This document shows positions 16,099 through 24,812 of a stretch of DNA of 64,000 bases, piece after piece. Source of the stretch: Cryomorphaceae bacterium (GTDB lineage: Bacteria > Bacteroidota > Bacteroidia > Flavobacteriales > Schleiferiaceae). The DNA lies in assembly GCA_024639785.1 (NCBI GenBank), contig JAHEGI010000002.1:24510-88509 (forward strand), given 5' to 3'. Each line of letters begins with the position of its first letter. Positions within the stretch are counted from its first letter, which is position 1. Position numbers and translations under genes: made by a program. The notes under the pieces are model-generated. The model did not search any database, was not told the DNA's origin, and saw only the letters and a program-made list of their open reading frames with translations.

Positions 16099-17109
16099 AT
16101 GGATGCACAATCACAGACTCTCCTCCGATTCCTCTATCAATGGCGCAAGCCCCTGTTCATTGCTCCAGTAATTGCAGGTCTCGTCGCGGCCATTGCCTCG
16201 ATGCCGATTTTTATTGATCCATTGTATGAATCCGTAGTGACCGTTTTCCCTGCGACCACGAATTCACCTTCCAAGGCTTTGTTGCCTCAGAATTCCTACC
16301 AAGATGAAGACTTTTTGGAATTTGGCGCCGAAGAACAGGCAGAACAGTTGATTCAGATTCTAAATTCTGACGCCATCTTTGATACCATTGTGGATCGGTT
16401 CGAGCTGATTCGACACTATGACTTGGACAGCACCTCCAAAACACTTCGCACAGATCTATGGGAAGAGTTTTCCGATAAAATCAGTTTCCAGCGCACCCAA
16501 TTCATGTCGGTAGAAATCAAAGTACTCGATACAGACCCTCAGATGGCTGCGGACATAGCAAATGCCATCACCGATTTGTTGGATCGTGCCAAAAGCCGAA
16601 TTCAACGCAGTCGCGCCCAAGTCGGTTTGCGCATCGTTCAGCACGAATACGACAAGACCCGTGAAGACATGCGCCGCATGGAAGACGAAATCAAGAACCT
16701 ACGCAAGAAGGGCGTTCATGAATATGAAGGCCAATCCATGGTGATCAGTGATCAGCTCGCCACAGCGATCGCTGAAGGCCGTCGCCCATCAGCGATTCAA
16801 GAATTGCGCAATACCCTAGACACCTTGGCCAAATATGGCGGCCGCTACGTCTCCCTACGCGATGAACTGCGCCTGCGCAAAGAAGAGGAGGTCAAGCTTC
16901 GCACCAAATTGGATCAGGTTCGTGTAGACGCCCAAGTGGTGCTACCTGCGACACAGCGCGTCAATGCCGCCCGCCCAGCGGACAAGAAGAAATACCCCAT
17001 TCGCTGGCTCATCTGTGCAGTTAGTGCCATCGCGGCATTTGTTTCTACACTCATGGCCATTTTGCTTGCCAACACATGGAAGGACCTGCGCAGTCAGCTT
17101 CCTTCCTAA
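16099..17109 (+). CDS. Wzz-like chain-length determinant protein
   Basis: A polysaccharide co-polymerase that sets chain length of surface glycan from the inner membrane. The 336 residues have an N-terminal membrane helix (about 20-40), a large periplasmic domain with heptad-like charged segments (about 165-275), and a C-terminal helix (about 300-325, LICAVSAIAAFVSTLMAILLA). This two-helix arrangement is that of Wzz/PCP proteins. There is no C-terminal tyrosine kinase domain. I chose the ATG at 16099, which follows the sulfotransferase by 11 nt; an in-frame ATG at 16045 would overlap that gene. The 3' end overlaps the next gene by 34 nt. Confidence 0.85.
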   Translation: MDAQSQTLLRFLYQWRKPLFIAPVIAGLVAAIASMPIFIDPLYESVVTVFPATTNSPSKALLPQNSYQDEDFLEFGAEEQAEQLIQILNSDAIFDTIVDRFELIRHYDLDSTSKTLRTDLWEEFSDKISFQRTQFMSVEIKVLDTDPQMAADIANAITDLLDRAKSRIQRSRAQVGLRIVQHEYDKTREDMRRMEDEIKNLRKKGVHEYEGQSMVISDQLATAIAEGRRPSAIQELRNTLDTLAKYGGRYVSLRDELRLRKEEEVKLRTKLDQVRVDAQVVLPATQRVNAARPADKKKYPIRWLICAVSAIAAFVSTLMAILLANTWKDLRSQLPS

Positions 17110-18542
17110 GCGGAAGAAGCGGTCTTTACTGGGCGATAGCCCTAGCTGCAGTGACGGCTGGGGTTGTGCTGTCAGAAACCTATGTTCTGGCCGCATTGCC
17201 TTTTGCCTTGCTTATGGTGGCCTGGGCCTTCTACTCTTTAGAAAGTCTCTTGCTCTGTCTCGTAGCCATCACGCCCCTCTCCATTACGTTGAAGGACCAA
17301 GGATTTAATGTGGGATTGAGTCTGCCCTCGGAGTTGATTCTTGCAGGCATTACCCTCTTTCTATTCCTGCGTTTTTTACAAAATGGTCAGTTGCCGTGGA
17401 AAGCGCTCAAGCATCCCGTGGGGATGGCGATTCTGCTCCAGTTGGGTTGGATGGGTTTTACCATCTTGACTTCGGAGATGCCCTTAGTATCATTTAAGGC
17501 CTGGATTTCAAGGATATGGTTCATTGTTCCGCTCTTTTTCGCGATGCTAGAAGTATTCAAATCGTCTAAATCTCGCGACTGGTTTTTCCCTTTGTATGCC
17601 TTCTCGCTGGCGGCAGCGAGTGTGTACACAATGTATGTCCACAGTCAGTATGGATTTTCCAAAGAGACCTCAACGTGGGTGATGTTTCCATTTTATAAAG
17701 AACACACGGTGTATGGAATGGCCTTAGCATTTGTCTATCCATTTGCATGCTATCGAGCGTTTAGACGCCAAAGTCTTTTATCGCATTTTATCTTTTCTGG
17801 ACTCCTACTTGTTCTAACGGCTGCCATCATCCTCAGTTATACCCGAGCCGCATGGCTTAGCGTGGTGGCCGCGGCAGGAGTGTATGGATTGATCCGGCTC
17901 AAGATTTCCTTGAGAATTTTCCTCGCCGCGGTAATTTTTGTGGGGGTGAGCCTTTGGGCAACCCAAGATCAATGGGTTCGAATTTTCACGAAGAATGATA
18001 CCGTTTCTTCAGACAATTTCACGGAACACGTGCAGTCCGTCTCGAATGTGAGCACAGACGCCTCGAATTTGGAGCGTATCAATCGCTGGATGTCTGCGCT
18101 GCGCATGTTTGCTGAACGGCCTCATACCGGCTGGGGAGCGGGGACCTACCAGTTCCAATACGCACCCTTCCAGCACTCCTCGGAAATGACCATCATTTCA
18201 ACCAATGAAGGCACCATGGGAAATGCGCATAGCGAGTACATTGGACCATTGGCAGAACAAGGCTGGCCGGGCTTTCTCGCGGTGATCGTATTCATGTGGG
18301 CCCTATTTACAACTGGTTTTCGGGTGGTGCATCGACTCCCGGAAGGTCAGGATCGAAGTCTAGCGCTCATGGCCTTGCTTGGCCTTGTTACCTATTACAC
18401 GCATGGCGTGCTAAATAACTTTCTGGATTCAGACAAAGCGGCCGTACTTGTGTGGGGGGCCGCAGCCATTTTGGTCTATTTGGATCTCTCATCGAGCGAT
18501 TCAACCAAAACACCCGGAGGACGGCGCGAAAAAATCGCGTGA
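17076..18542 (+). CDS. O-antigen polymerase/ligase family protein
   Basis: A 488-residue polytopic membrane protein of the Wzy/WaaL family, joining glycan repeats or transferring the finished glycan to an acceptor at the periplasmic face. About ten to twelve helices are visible from residue 18 on. A large periplasmic loop (about 300-400) contains LERINRWMSALRMFAERPHTGWGAGTY and the NAHSEYIGPLAEQGWPGF stretch; the H-x-EY and GxGxG-like pattern is typical of Wzy_C proteins. Sequence alone does not separate polymerase from ligase. The start at 17076 overlaps the Wzz-like gene by 34 nt; no later ATG precedes the first helix. It closes the glycan unit. Confidence 0.9.
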   Translation: MEGPAQSASFLSGRSGLYWAIALAAVTAGVVLSETYVLAALPFALLMVAWAFYSLESLLLCLVAITPLSITLKDQGFNVGLSLPSELILAGITLFLFLRFLQNGQLPWKALKHPVGMAILLQLGWMGFTILTSEMPLVSFKAWISRIWFIVPLFFAMLEVFKSSKSRDWFFPLYAFSLAAASVYTMYVHSQYGFSKETSTWVMFPFYKEHTVYGMALAFVYPFACYRAFRRQSLLSHFIFSGLLLVLTAAIILSYTRAAWLSVVAAAGVYGLIRLKISLRIFLAAVIFVGVSLWATQDQWVRIFTKNDTVSSDNFTEHVQSVSNVSTDASNLERINRWMSALRMFAERPHTGWGAGTYQFQYAPFQHSSEMTIISTNEGTMGNAHSEYIGPLAEQGWPGFLAVIVFMWALFTTGFRVVHRLPEGQDRSLALMALLGLVTYYTHGVLNNFLDSDKAAVLVWGAAAILVYLDLSSSDSTKTPGGRREKIA

Positions 18543-18646
18543 AAGTGTAGAATTTACGCTTAGTTTCATTTATCAGGTAATTCGGGGCTTCCAATCACAA
18601 GCCGGGAGGAAATGTAGTCGTGTAGCGCGTTTATGAGAATATTTTT

Positions 18647-18680
18647 TTTGATTCTTAATCTACATTTTACTTTACCTTAG
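18647..18680 (+). promoter_or_regulatory. Putative promoter of the susC-susD unit
   Basis: TTTG (18647-18650) and TACCTTAG (18673-18680) are separated by 22 nt, close to the Bacteroidota -33/-7 layout, with one mismatch in the -7 element. The -7 element ends 28 nt before the susC ATG, so this transcript would have a short leader, unlike the leaderless-type promoters elsewhere in the window. The rest of the 166 nt gap (18543-18708) is AT-rich, with no gene visible. Confidence 0.55.
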
Positions 18681-18708
18681 GCCTGTTTAACATTCAAATA
18701 ACACCTAA

Positions 18709-21700
18709 ATGAAACGCAGAGCAAATCTTTTTGCCCTAGTTGCGTCTGCATTTTTGTCTATTTCTGCTTTTGCGCAGAACGTGACAGGAGTGGTTAGTGA
18801 TGCATCTTCGGGCGAGCCTCTACCTTCCGTATCCGTGAAGGTCAAAGGCTCAGACAATGCAGCGATCACCAACTTTGATGGTAAGTACACCATTAAGGCT
18901 GGCAATGGCGCTGTATTGGTATTCTCTTCTATGGGATATGCATCCCAGGAAGCATCTGTATCGGGTAACACCTTGAACGTGTCGCTTGCATCTTCAACCA
19001 ACAAGTTGGATGAAGTTGTAGTGACCGCTTTGGGCATTTCTCGAGACAAGAAATCCGTTGGTTACGCCATCCAAGAGGTTGGTGGAGCCGAAGTAAGCAA
19101 AGTGAAGGACGCCAACTTCATGAGCTCTCTCTCTGGTAAAGTGGCTGGTGTGAACATCCGCCAATCTGGTACCATGGGAGGTTCAGCGAACGTGGTAATT
19201 CGTGGTTACAAATCTTTGACCGGGAACAACCAAGCTTTATTCGTTGTAGATGGTATCCCCATCTCAAACCAAATCAATAACACGGGCAACCAACAAACAG
19301 GTCGCGGTGGATATGACTACGGAAACGCAGCCATGGACATCAACCCTGAGGACATCGATAAAGTGTCTGTTTTGAAGGGTGCTGCGGCAACCGCACTTTA
19401 CGGTGCTCGCGCTGCAAACGGAGTCATTTTGATCACCACGAAGAAAGGTACCAAGCGCAATGGTTTGGGAGTTTCTGTAACGAGCGGTTACACCGTTGGT
19501 TCGGTAAACCCTGACACCTATGTGCGTTACCAGAACAGCTATGGTGAGGGTTACGGTCAATACTACGGTCCTGACACAATCGCTGGCTATCCCACAAACG
19601 GTTACATGGTAGCCTATGACGTGGACGGCGACGGAATCGACGATCCTTGCACGCCTACCACGGAAGACGCTTCTTTCGGTTTGGCATTCGACCCTAACTT
19701 CATGGTGTACACTTGGGAGTCTTTGTACCCCGAATTGTCTACCTACGGCCAGAAGAGCCCACACGTGGCAGGTGCAAACAATCCTTTGTACTTCTTCGAG
19801 CAAGCGGCTACCATGAACAACTCTGTGGCTATTGACGGCGGTAACGACAACGGTTCTTTCCGCTTGAGTGCTACCCAGTTCTCTACCAAGGGCATCGTTC
19901 CAGGTTCAAGCCTGAAGCGTAACAACTTCTCCTTCTCTGGCAACTTGAAGGCGAGTGATCGTCTCACCGTCTCTACTACGGCGCAGTTCATCCAGCAAGC
20001 GGGTAATGGTCGTTTTGGAACGGGATATGACTCACGCAACCCCAACCAATCCTTCCGTCAGTGGTTCAACGTCGGTGTCGATATGGCCAAGCAAAAGGCA
20101 GCCTATGAAGCAACGGGTAAGAACATCACTTGGAACCCATTTGGTTATGGATATGGCGATGACGCTACCAAGCCAATCTATTTTGACAACCCGTATTTCT
20201 CAGTTTTGGAAAACCGTCAGTCTGACACGCGTAACCGTTTGATCGGAAATATGATGGCTTCCTACAAGATCAACGATTGGTTGGATTTTATGGGTCGCGC
20301 TTCTGTCGATACATACTCTGAATTGCAAGAAGAGCGCACCGCGGTGGGTTCGGTAGAGATTCCCGGATACCTCCGTCGCAATCGCAATGTAACAGAGACA
20401 AACATCGACATGATCTTGACGGCAAACAAAACGTTTGGTGCCAATGACGAGTACTCTTTGAATGCTCGCTTGGGTTCTAACATTCGCCGCAATTCTGTTG
20501 AAGCAATCGCTGCGTCTACCAACGGTGGCTTGGTTGTTCCTGGAGTTTATGCCTTGAGCAACTCTGTAAACACACCAAATGCTCCGAGTGAGACAGCATA
20601 TCAAATTGGTGTGAACGGTATGTTTGCTGCAGCCTCTTTGGGTTATAAGAACTTCTTGTATGTGGATTTGACTGGCCGTCAGGACGTTTCATCTACGTTG
20701 CCTACCGTAAACAACACGTTCTTCTATCCATCAGCGACCATGAGCTTGGTATTCTCTGAATTGCTGGATGTAGACGCGATCAGCTTCGGTAAGTTCCGCG
20801 TGAACTATGCTCAAGTAGGTTCGGATGCCCCTGCGCAAGCGCTGGCAGATGCCTACAACATGGGCACGGCCTTCGGAAGCACTTCTTTGGCTTCGGCTCC
20901 AAGTACCTCAAACAATCCAGGACTTCTTCCAGAGAGCACGGTTTCTCAAGAGGCTGGTTTGGAGATGATGTTCTTAAACAATCGCGTAGGATTTGATGTG
21001 TCGGTGTACAACCAGACGTCATTCAATCAAATCATGCCAGCGAAGGTTTCCTCTACTTCTGGAACCATCTTTAAGTATGTCAATGCGGGTGAGATCAACA
21101 ACCAAGGTGTTGAATTGAGCTTGAATGCAACCCCAATTCAATCTGCTGACTTCACTTGGTCAACCAACTTGAACTGGACTAAGAACAAGAACATGGTAGT
21201 TTCTCTCTTCGAAGGAGCTGAGAACCTACAGTTGGCTAGTGTTCAAGGTGGCATCACCATCGAGGCACGTCCTGGTCAGGCATACGGTACCATCTACGGT
21301 ACAACATTCATCAAAGACGCTGAAGGTCGCCCGATCGTTTGGGACATGCCTGCTTCGTATGGTGGTGTGCGCTACCTCCGCGGTGGAGTTGATATGGGAT
21401 CGAAAGATGTCATTGGCAACATCAACCCAGATTGGTATGCAGGATGGAGCAACTCATTCCGTTATAAGAACTGGACTGCTTCCGCCTTGTTGGATATGCA
21501 AATGGGTGGCAACTTCTTCTCTTTGGATACTTGGTATGGTTATGCTACAGGTGTTTATGACTTGTCAGCAGGTACCAACGACATGGGCAACCCTGTTCGC
21601 GACCTTGTGAATGATGGTGGTGGCTACAAAATCACGAATGTGGCTTATTGGGATGGTTCAACGGTAGACGGTGACGGAAACCCAAGCGGTTTGACTGTTG

Positions 21701-22023
21701 GCGACTACTACGCAGACATGCACTACTATGGCAACTCATTGGGATACGCTCGTAACGCGAACGAATACCACGTTTGGGATGCCTCTTACTTGAAGCTTCG
21801 TGAAGTTGCTTTGAACTACTCTGTACCTTCTAGCATGTTGGGTTCTACTGGAATCAAAGGCTTGGACGTAGCATTGACTGGTCGCAACTTGGCCATCTTG
21901 TGGAAAAACAACCCTTACTCTGATCCAGAGGCTGGTTTGTCTGCAGGTAACGTACAAGGTTATCAGTCGGGTGCATACCCAGCGGTACGCGAAGTAGGTG
22001 TTAACGTGAAATTGAAATTCTAA
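18709..22023 (+). CDS. SusC/RagA-family TonB-dependent outer-membrane transporter
   Basis: A 1104-residue outer-membrane barrel that imports oligosaccharides, peptides or other large nutrients with its SusD partner. Signal peptide 1-23 ends SAFAQ. A carboxypeptidase-regulatory-like domain follows (about 26-97). The TonB box region is LDEVVVTALGISRDKKS near residue 100. The plug domain (about 115-235) contains GTMGGSANVVIRGYKSLTGNN and DKVSVLKGAAATALYGARAANGVI. The barrel ends with VNVKLKF, a C-terminal Phe as expected for BAM substrates. Codons are strongly biased towards GGT, TTG, AAC, TAC and CGT/CGC, suggesting high expression. It is followed after 14 nt by susD. No linked hydrolase indicates the substrate. 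Confidence 0.96.
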   Translation: MKRRANLFALVASAFLSISAFAQNVTGVVSDASSGEPLPSVSVKVKGSDNAAITNFDGKYTIKAGNGAVLVFSSMGYASQEASVSGNTLNVSLASSTNKLDEVVVTALGISRDKKSVGYAIQEVGGAEVSKVKDANFMSSLSGKVAGVNIRQSGTMGGSANVVIRGYKSLTGNNQALFVVDGIPISNQINNTGNQQTGRGGYDYGNAAMDINPEDIDKVSVLKGAAATALYGARAANGVILITTKKGTKRNGLGVSVTSGYTVGSVNPDTYVRYQNSYGEGYGQYYGPDTIAGYPTNGYMVAYDVDGDGIDDPCTPTTEDASFGLAFDPNFMVYTWESLYPELSTYGQKSPHVAGANNPLYFFEQAATMNNSVAIDGGNDNGSFRLSATQFSTKGIVPGSSLKRNNFSFSGNLKASDRLTVSTTAQFIQQAGNGRFGTGYDSRNPNQSFRQWFNVGVDMAKQKAAYEATGKNITWNPFGYGYGDDATKPIYFDNPYFSVLENRQSDTRNRLIGNMMASYKINDWLDFMGRASVDTYSELQEERTAVGSVEIPGYLRRNRNVTETNIDMILTANKTFGANDEYSLNARLGSNIRRNSVEAIAASTNGGLVVPGVYALSNSVNTPNAPSETAYQIGVNGMFAAASLGYKNFLYVDLTGRQDVSSTLPTVNNTFFYPSATMSLVFSELLDVDAISFGKFRVNYAQVGSDAPAQALADAYNMGTAFGSTSLASAPSTSNNPGLLPESTVSQEAGLEMMFLNNRVGFDVSVYNQTSFNQIMPAKVSSTSGTIFKYVNAGEINNQGVELSLNATPIQSADFTWSTNLNWTKNKNMVVSLFEGAENLQLASVQGGITIEARPGQAYGTIYGTTFIKDAEGRPIVWDMPASYGGVRYLRGGVDMGSKDVIGNINPDWYAGWSNSFRYKNWTASALLDMQMGGNFFSLDTWYGYATGVYDLSAGTNDMGNPVRDLVNDGGGYKITNVAYWDGSTVDGDGNPSGLTVGDYYADMHYYGNSLGYARNANEYHVWDASYLKLREVALNYSVPSSMLGSTGIKGLDVALTGRNLAILWKNNPYSDPEAGLSAGNVQGYQSGAYPAVREVGVNVKLKF

Positions 22024-22037
22024 TACCTTAAGAAGCG

Positions 22038-23447
22038 ATGAAAAAGATTTTTACAGCAGCAGCAGCTGCCCTCGTGATCGCCTCTTGTACTTCGGACTTG
22101 AGCTCTTTGAACGTGAATTCAAAGGCTCCAGAACAAGTACCCGCAGGTGCGTTAATCGCCAATTCTACGGTGACTTTAACGGACTACTTGACCAGTGTGA
22201 ACGTCAACTTGAACAACTTCATTTTGTGGTCACAACACTGGACTCAAACGACCTATACGGACGAGTCTAACTTCAACTACAACAATCGTGACGTAAACGG
22301 TAACACGTTTGACGCCATGTATGCCACCGTTTTGCGTGATTTGAACGACGCGAGCAAGTTCATCGAAGCTGATGACAAAATGCTTGAAGAGCACAAACGC
22401 AATCAGTTGGCTTTGATTGAAGTAATGGAAGTCTACACGTACCACGTTTTGGTAGACATTTTTGGCGATGTTCCTTATTCTGAGGCGATCGGTGATGATG
22501 TCACTCCAAAATATGACAACGATGCAGAGATCTATTCTTCCTTGGTTACTCGCTTGTTGGCTGCCCATGGCAACCTCGGCGGTGACAATGGACTAGGTAA
22601 TTATGACCTCCTCTATGGTGGTGATGCAAACGCATGGAAGAAATTTGCTGCCTCTTTGGCGTTGAAGTTGGCTGTTCGCGCTGCGGACGTCAACCCTTCG
22701 GCTTCGAGTGTAGCAGAAGCAGCTGCAGCAGCAGGTGTGTTTACTTCCTCTGCAGACGGCGCCATTTTGGGTTACACGTCTTCACCACCTAACACGAACC
22801 CATTGTGGGATGACTTGGTGCAGTCTGGACGTGCTGACTTCTGTGCGGCCAACACATTTGCAGACATCTTGAACGGTTTGTCTGACCCACGTCGTGGAAC
22901 GTTCTTCCGCAACTTGGATGCAAATGGGGATGTAATTGGCGCTCCTTACGGATTGGCCTCTTCATACGCTTTGAATTCACAGCCTGGTGACGCCTTGGAA
23001 GATCCTTCAAAAGCTGCGTCCTTAATGGATTATGCTGAAGTGGAGTTCTTGTTAGCCGATGCAGCAGCACGTGGATGGAACGTTGGCGGTAGCGCTGCGG
23101 ACCACTATGCTGCGGCGGTGACAGCTTCTATCGAAGATTGGGGCGGTTCTGCTTCAGATGCGGCGACGTATTTGGCTCAAACCGACGTTGCTTGGGATGC
23201 TACCATGTGGAAGCAGCGCATCGGCGTTCAAAAGTGGATTGCTATGTACACGCGTGGTAACGAAGCTTGGGCAACCCAGCGTTTGTATGATTACCCTGCG
23301 ATGAATGTGGCAGTAGAAGCGTTGATTGTTACGCCTTACCGTATGTCTTACGGAATTGATGAGTACTCATTGAACGGTACGAACGTTGCAGCTGCTCGCG
23401 GTGGCAACGACGACCAGATGAGCAAAGTCTTCTGGGACGCGAATTAA
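22038..23447 (+). CDS. SusD/RagB-family nutrient-binding lipoprotein
   Basis: A 469-residue surface lipoprotein that acts as the lid of the SusC channel. The N-terminus has a lipoprotein signal ending VIASC, with Cys17 the likely acylated residue. The body is alpha-helical and TPR-like, with NFILWSQHWTQTTYTDESNFN and IEVMEVYTYHVLVDIFGDVPYSEA, which fits the SusD-like subgroup often found with peptide or mixed substrates rather than the starch-type SusD. The C-terminal part includes VEFLLADAAARGWNVGG and WKQRIGVQKWIAMYTRGNEAW. It lies 14 nt after susC, shares its biased codon use, and is followed by a strong terminator. Confidence 0.94.
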   Translation: MKKIFTAAAAALVIASCTSDLSSLNVNSKAPEQVPAGALIANSTVTLTDYLTSVNVNLNNFILWSQHWTQTTYTDESNFNYNNRDVNGNTFDAMYATVLRDLNDASKFIEADDKMLEEHKRNQLALIEVMEVYTYHVLVDIFGDVPYSEAIGDDVTPKYDNDAEIYSSLVTRLLAAHGNLGGDNGLGNYDLLYGGDANAWKKFAASLALKLAVRAADVNPSASSVAEAAAAAGVFTSSADGAILGYTSSPPNTNPLWDDLVQSGRADFCAANTFADILNGLSDPRRGTFFRNLDANGDVIGAPYGLASSYALNSQPGDALEDPSKAASLMDYAEVEFLLADAAARGWNVGGSAADHYAAAVTASIEDWGGSASDAATYLAQTDVAWDATMWKQRIGVQKWIAMYTRGNEAWATQRLYDYPAMNVAVEALIVTPYRMSYGIDEYSLNGTNVAAARGGNDDQMSKVFWDAN

Positions 23448-23470
23448 GTAGCGAACCAAAAATTCTTGAA

Positions 23471-23500
23471 GCCGCCCCGGAAACGGGGCGGCTTTTTTTT
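23471..23500 (+). terminator. Intrinsic terminator of susC-susD
   Basis: A 9 bp perfect stem GCCGCCCCG / CGGGGCGGC is closed by a GAAA tetraloop and followed by eight T. It lies 24 nt after the susD stop. Confidence 0.95.
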
Positions 23501-23540
23501 ATCTAGTTTTTCCCTCTTCTGAAGCAAGAGGATGGGCAAT

Positions 23541-23570
23541 AAAAAACCCGCGAGGCAGGGCCCCACGGGT
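23541..23570 (-). terminator. Intrinsic terminator of efp
   Basis: On the minus strand ACCCGTG pairs with CGCGGGT (one G-T pair) across an 11 nt loop, followed by TTTTTT. It lies 24 nt after the efp stop and faces the susD terminator. Confidence 0.75.
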
Positions 23571-23593
23571 ATAGGTTCAAAGTGTTTGCGGAA

Positions 23594-24157
23594 TTACTTC
23601 GCGCGCTCTTTGTACGTTCCGTCAGCGGTGTTGATGACAATCTTCTCGCCGATCTCGATGAATAAAGGAACGCGAATTTCTTCTCCGCTTTCCACGGTGG
23701 CAGGCTTCAAGGTGTTCGTCGCTGTATTGCCTTTCATGCCGGGTTCTGTGTAAGTGACTTCCATCACGACGGTCTGAGGCACTTCGACACTCAATGCACG
23801 ATCTTCATCCGCATGGAAGAGCACCATGCACTCCATTCCATCTTTCAAAAACCCAGGGGCATTGATGAGTTCCTTCCCCATAGGAATTTGCTCATAGGAC
23901 TCCATGTTCATGAAGTGGTAGCCATCGGCATCGTTGTAAAGGAACTGGTATGTCCGATACTCAATGCGGATGTCGTCCAATTTAGCGCCGCTAGGGAAGG
24001 TGTGTTCTAAAACGCGCCCGTCATTTAGGTTGCGCATTTTGGTACGCACGAAGGCAGCTCCTTTACCGGGCTTGACGTGCAAAAATTCAATGATTTGGTA
24101 CGGCGCGTGGTTATGCGTGATGCACAGGCCGTTCTTAATGTCGGAAGTTGATGCCAT
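23594..24157 (-). CDS. efp: Elongation factor P
   Basis: A cytoplasmic translation factor that rescues ribosomes stalled at polyproline. The 187 residues show the three beta-domain layout: an N-terminal KOW-like domain with HVKPGKGAAF (Lys32 at the tip that is post-translationally modified in many bacteria), a central OB domain with PMGKELINAPGFLKDGMECMV, and the C-terminal signature EVTYTEPGMKGNTATNTLKPATVESG. The usual EfpA/EpmA modification gene is not nearby. It is the last gene of the minus-strand lipid A unit but probably has its own promoter at 24184-24191. Confidence 0.96.
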   Translation of the reverse strand: MASTSDIKNGLCITHNHAPYQIIEFLHVKPGKGAAFVRTKMRNLNDGRVLEHTFPSGAKLDDIRIEYRTYQFLYNDADGYHFMNMESYEQIPMGKELINAPGFLKDGMECMVLFHADEDRALSVEVPQTVVMEVTYTEPGMKGNTATNTLKPATVESGEEIRVPLFIEIGEKIVINTADGTYKERAK

Positions 24158-24180
24158 ATCGAATATTCGTTAAAATGGGA

Positions 24181-24810
24181 TTACAAAGGTACGACCGCTT
24201 CTCCACTGGGATGGTAGGTCTGATCACAATGACCTATCTCTTCCTTTTTGTGATTAGAGGCGACCCAAAGCATGCGATGGGCGTAGCGCTCTGTGGGTTT
24301 TAGCGAAGCACCCAAAAGCTGATGGAACCATTCTACCCCAGCTTGATCAAGATGCGAGCAAGGTTCATCCAAGAGCAACAAAGGAGCTTCTGTCCAAATG
24401 GCAAGAGCCAACTTCACGCGCTGCTTCATGCCGCTGGAGAGCCGTGCCATCGGACGCGCTAAGGCTTCCTCAGTTAATGGTACAGAGGCGAGGTTGGCTT
24501 CTGGACGCAGCGGACGCAACCGTTGGTGATGGGCAAAGAGCTCCCGTGGACTGAAGGCATCAAATAAGTCGACATGCGGTCCAGTGTATGAAATGCATTG
24601 GCTCCATTGGTCTTCAGGGATTTCAGGACAACGTAGGCGCCCCGAGCTCGGACTGACTTGTCCGCTCAAAAGCTTTAGTAGGGTGCTTTTGCCTGAACCG
24701 TTCCCGCCCAACACAGCGATACGATCTTCTGCATCAAATTGGGCATTCCACGCGGGAATGATTATTTGACCTTGATAGCTCTTGCTTAGATTTTCGAGGG
24801 TGAGCCCCAT
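24181..24810 (-). CDS. Stand-alone ABC transporter ATP-binding protein
   Basis: 209 residues forming a single ABC ATPase domain: Walker A GGNGSGKST (about 35-43), a signature helix reading LSSGMKQRVKLA, and Walker B LLLLDEPCSHLD with the switch His near SNHKKEE. The short length and compact form resemble CcmA-like or EcfA-like subunits. No permease gene is adjacent, so the transported substrate is unknown. The gene sits 2 nt after lpxA in the lipid A unit, so a role in envelope lipid export is conceivable but is inference only. Confidence 0.88.
   Translation of the reverse strand: MGLTLENLSKSYQGQIIIPAWNAQFDAEDRIAVLGGNGSGKSTLLKLLSGQVSPSSGRLRCPEIPEDQWSQCISYTGPHVDLFDAFSPRELFAHHQRLRPLRPEANLASVPLTEEALARPMARLSSGMKQRVKLALAIWTEAPLLLLDEPCSHLDQAGVEWFHQLLGASLKPTERYAHRMLWVASNHKKEEIGHCDQTYHPSGEAVVPL
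24184..24191 (-). promoter_or_regulatory. Putative -7 element of efp
   Basis: TACCTTTG, a perfect TAnnTTTG match, lies in the last codons of the upstream ABC ATPase gene (its reading is V-P-L-stop) and 26 nt before the efp ATG. I see no clear -33 box. Confidence 0.5.
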
Positions 24811-24812
24811 AG

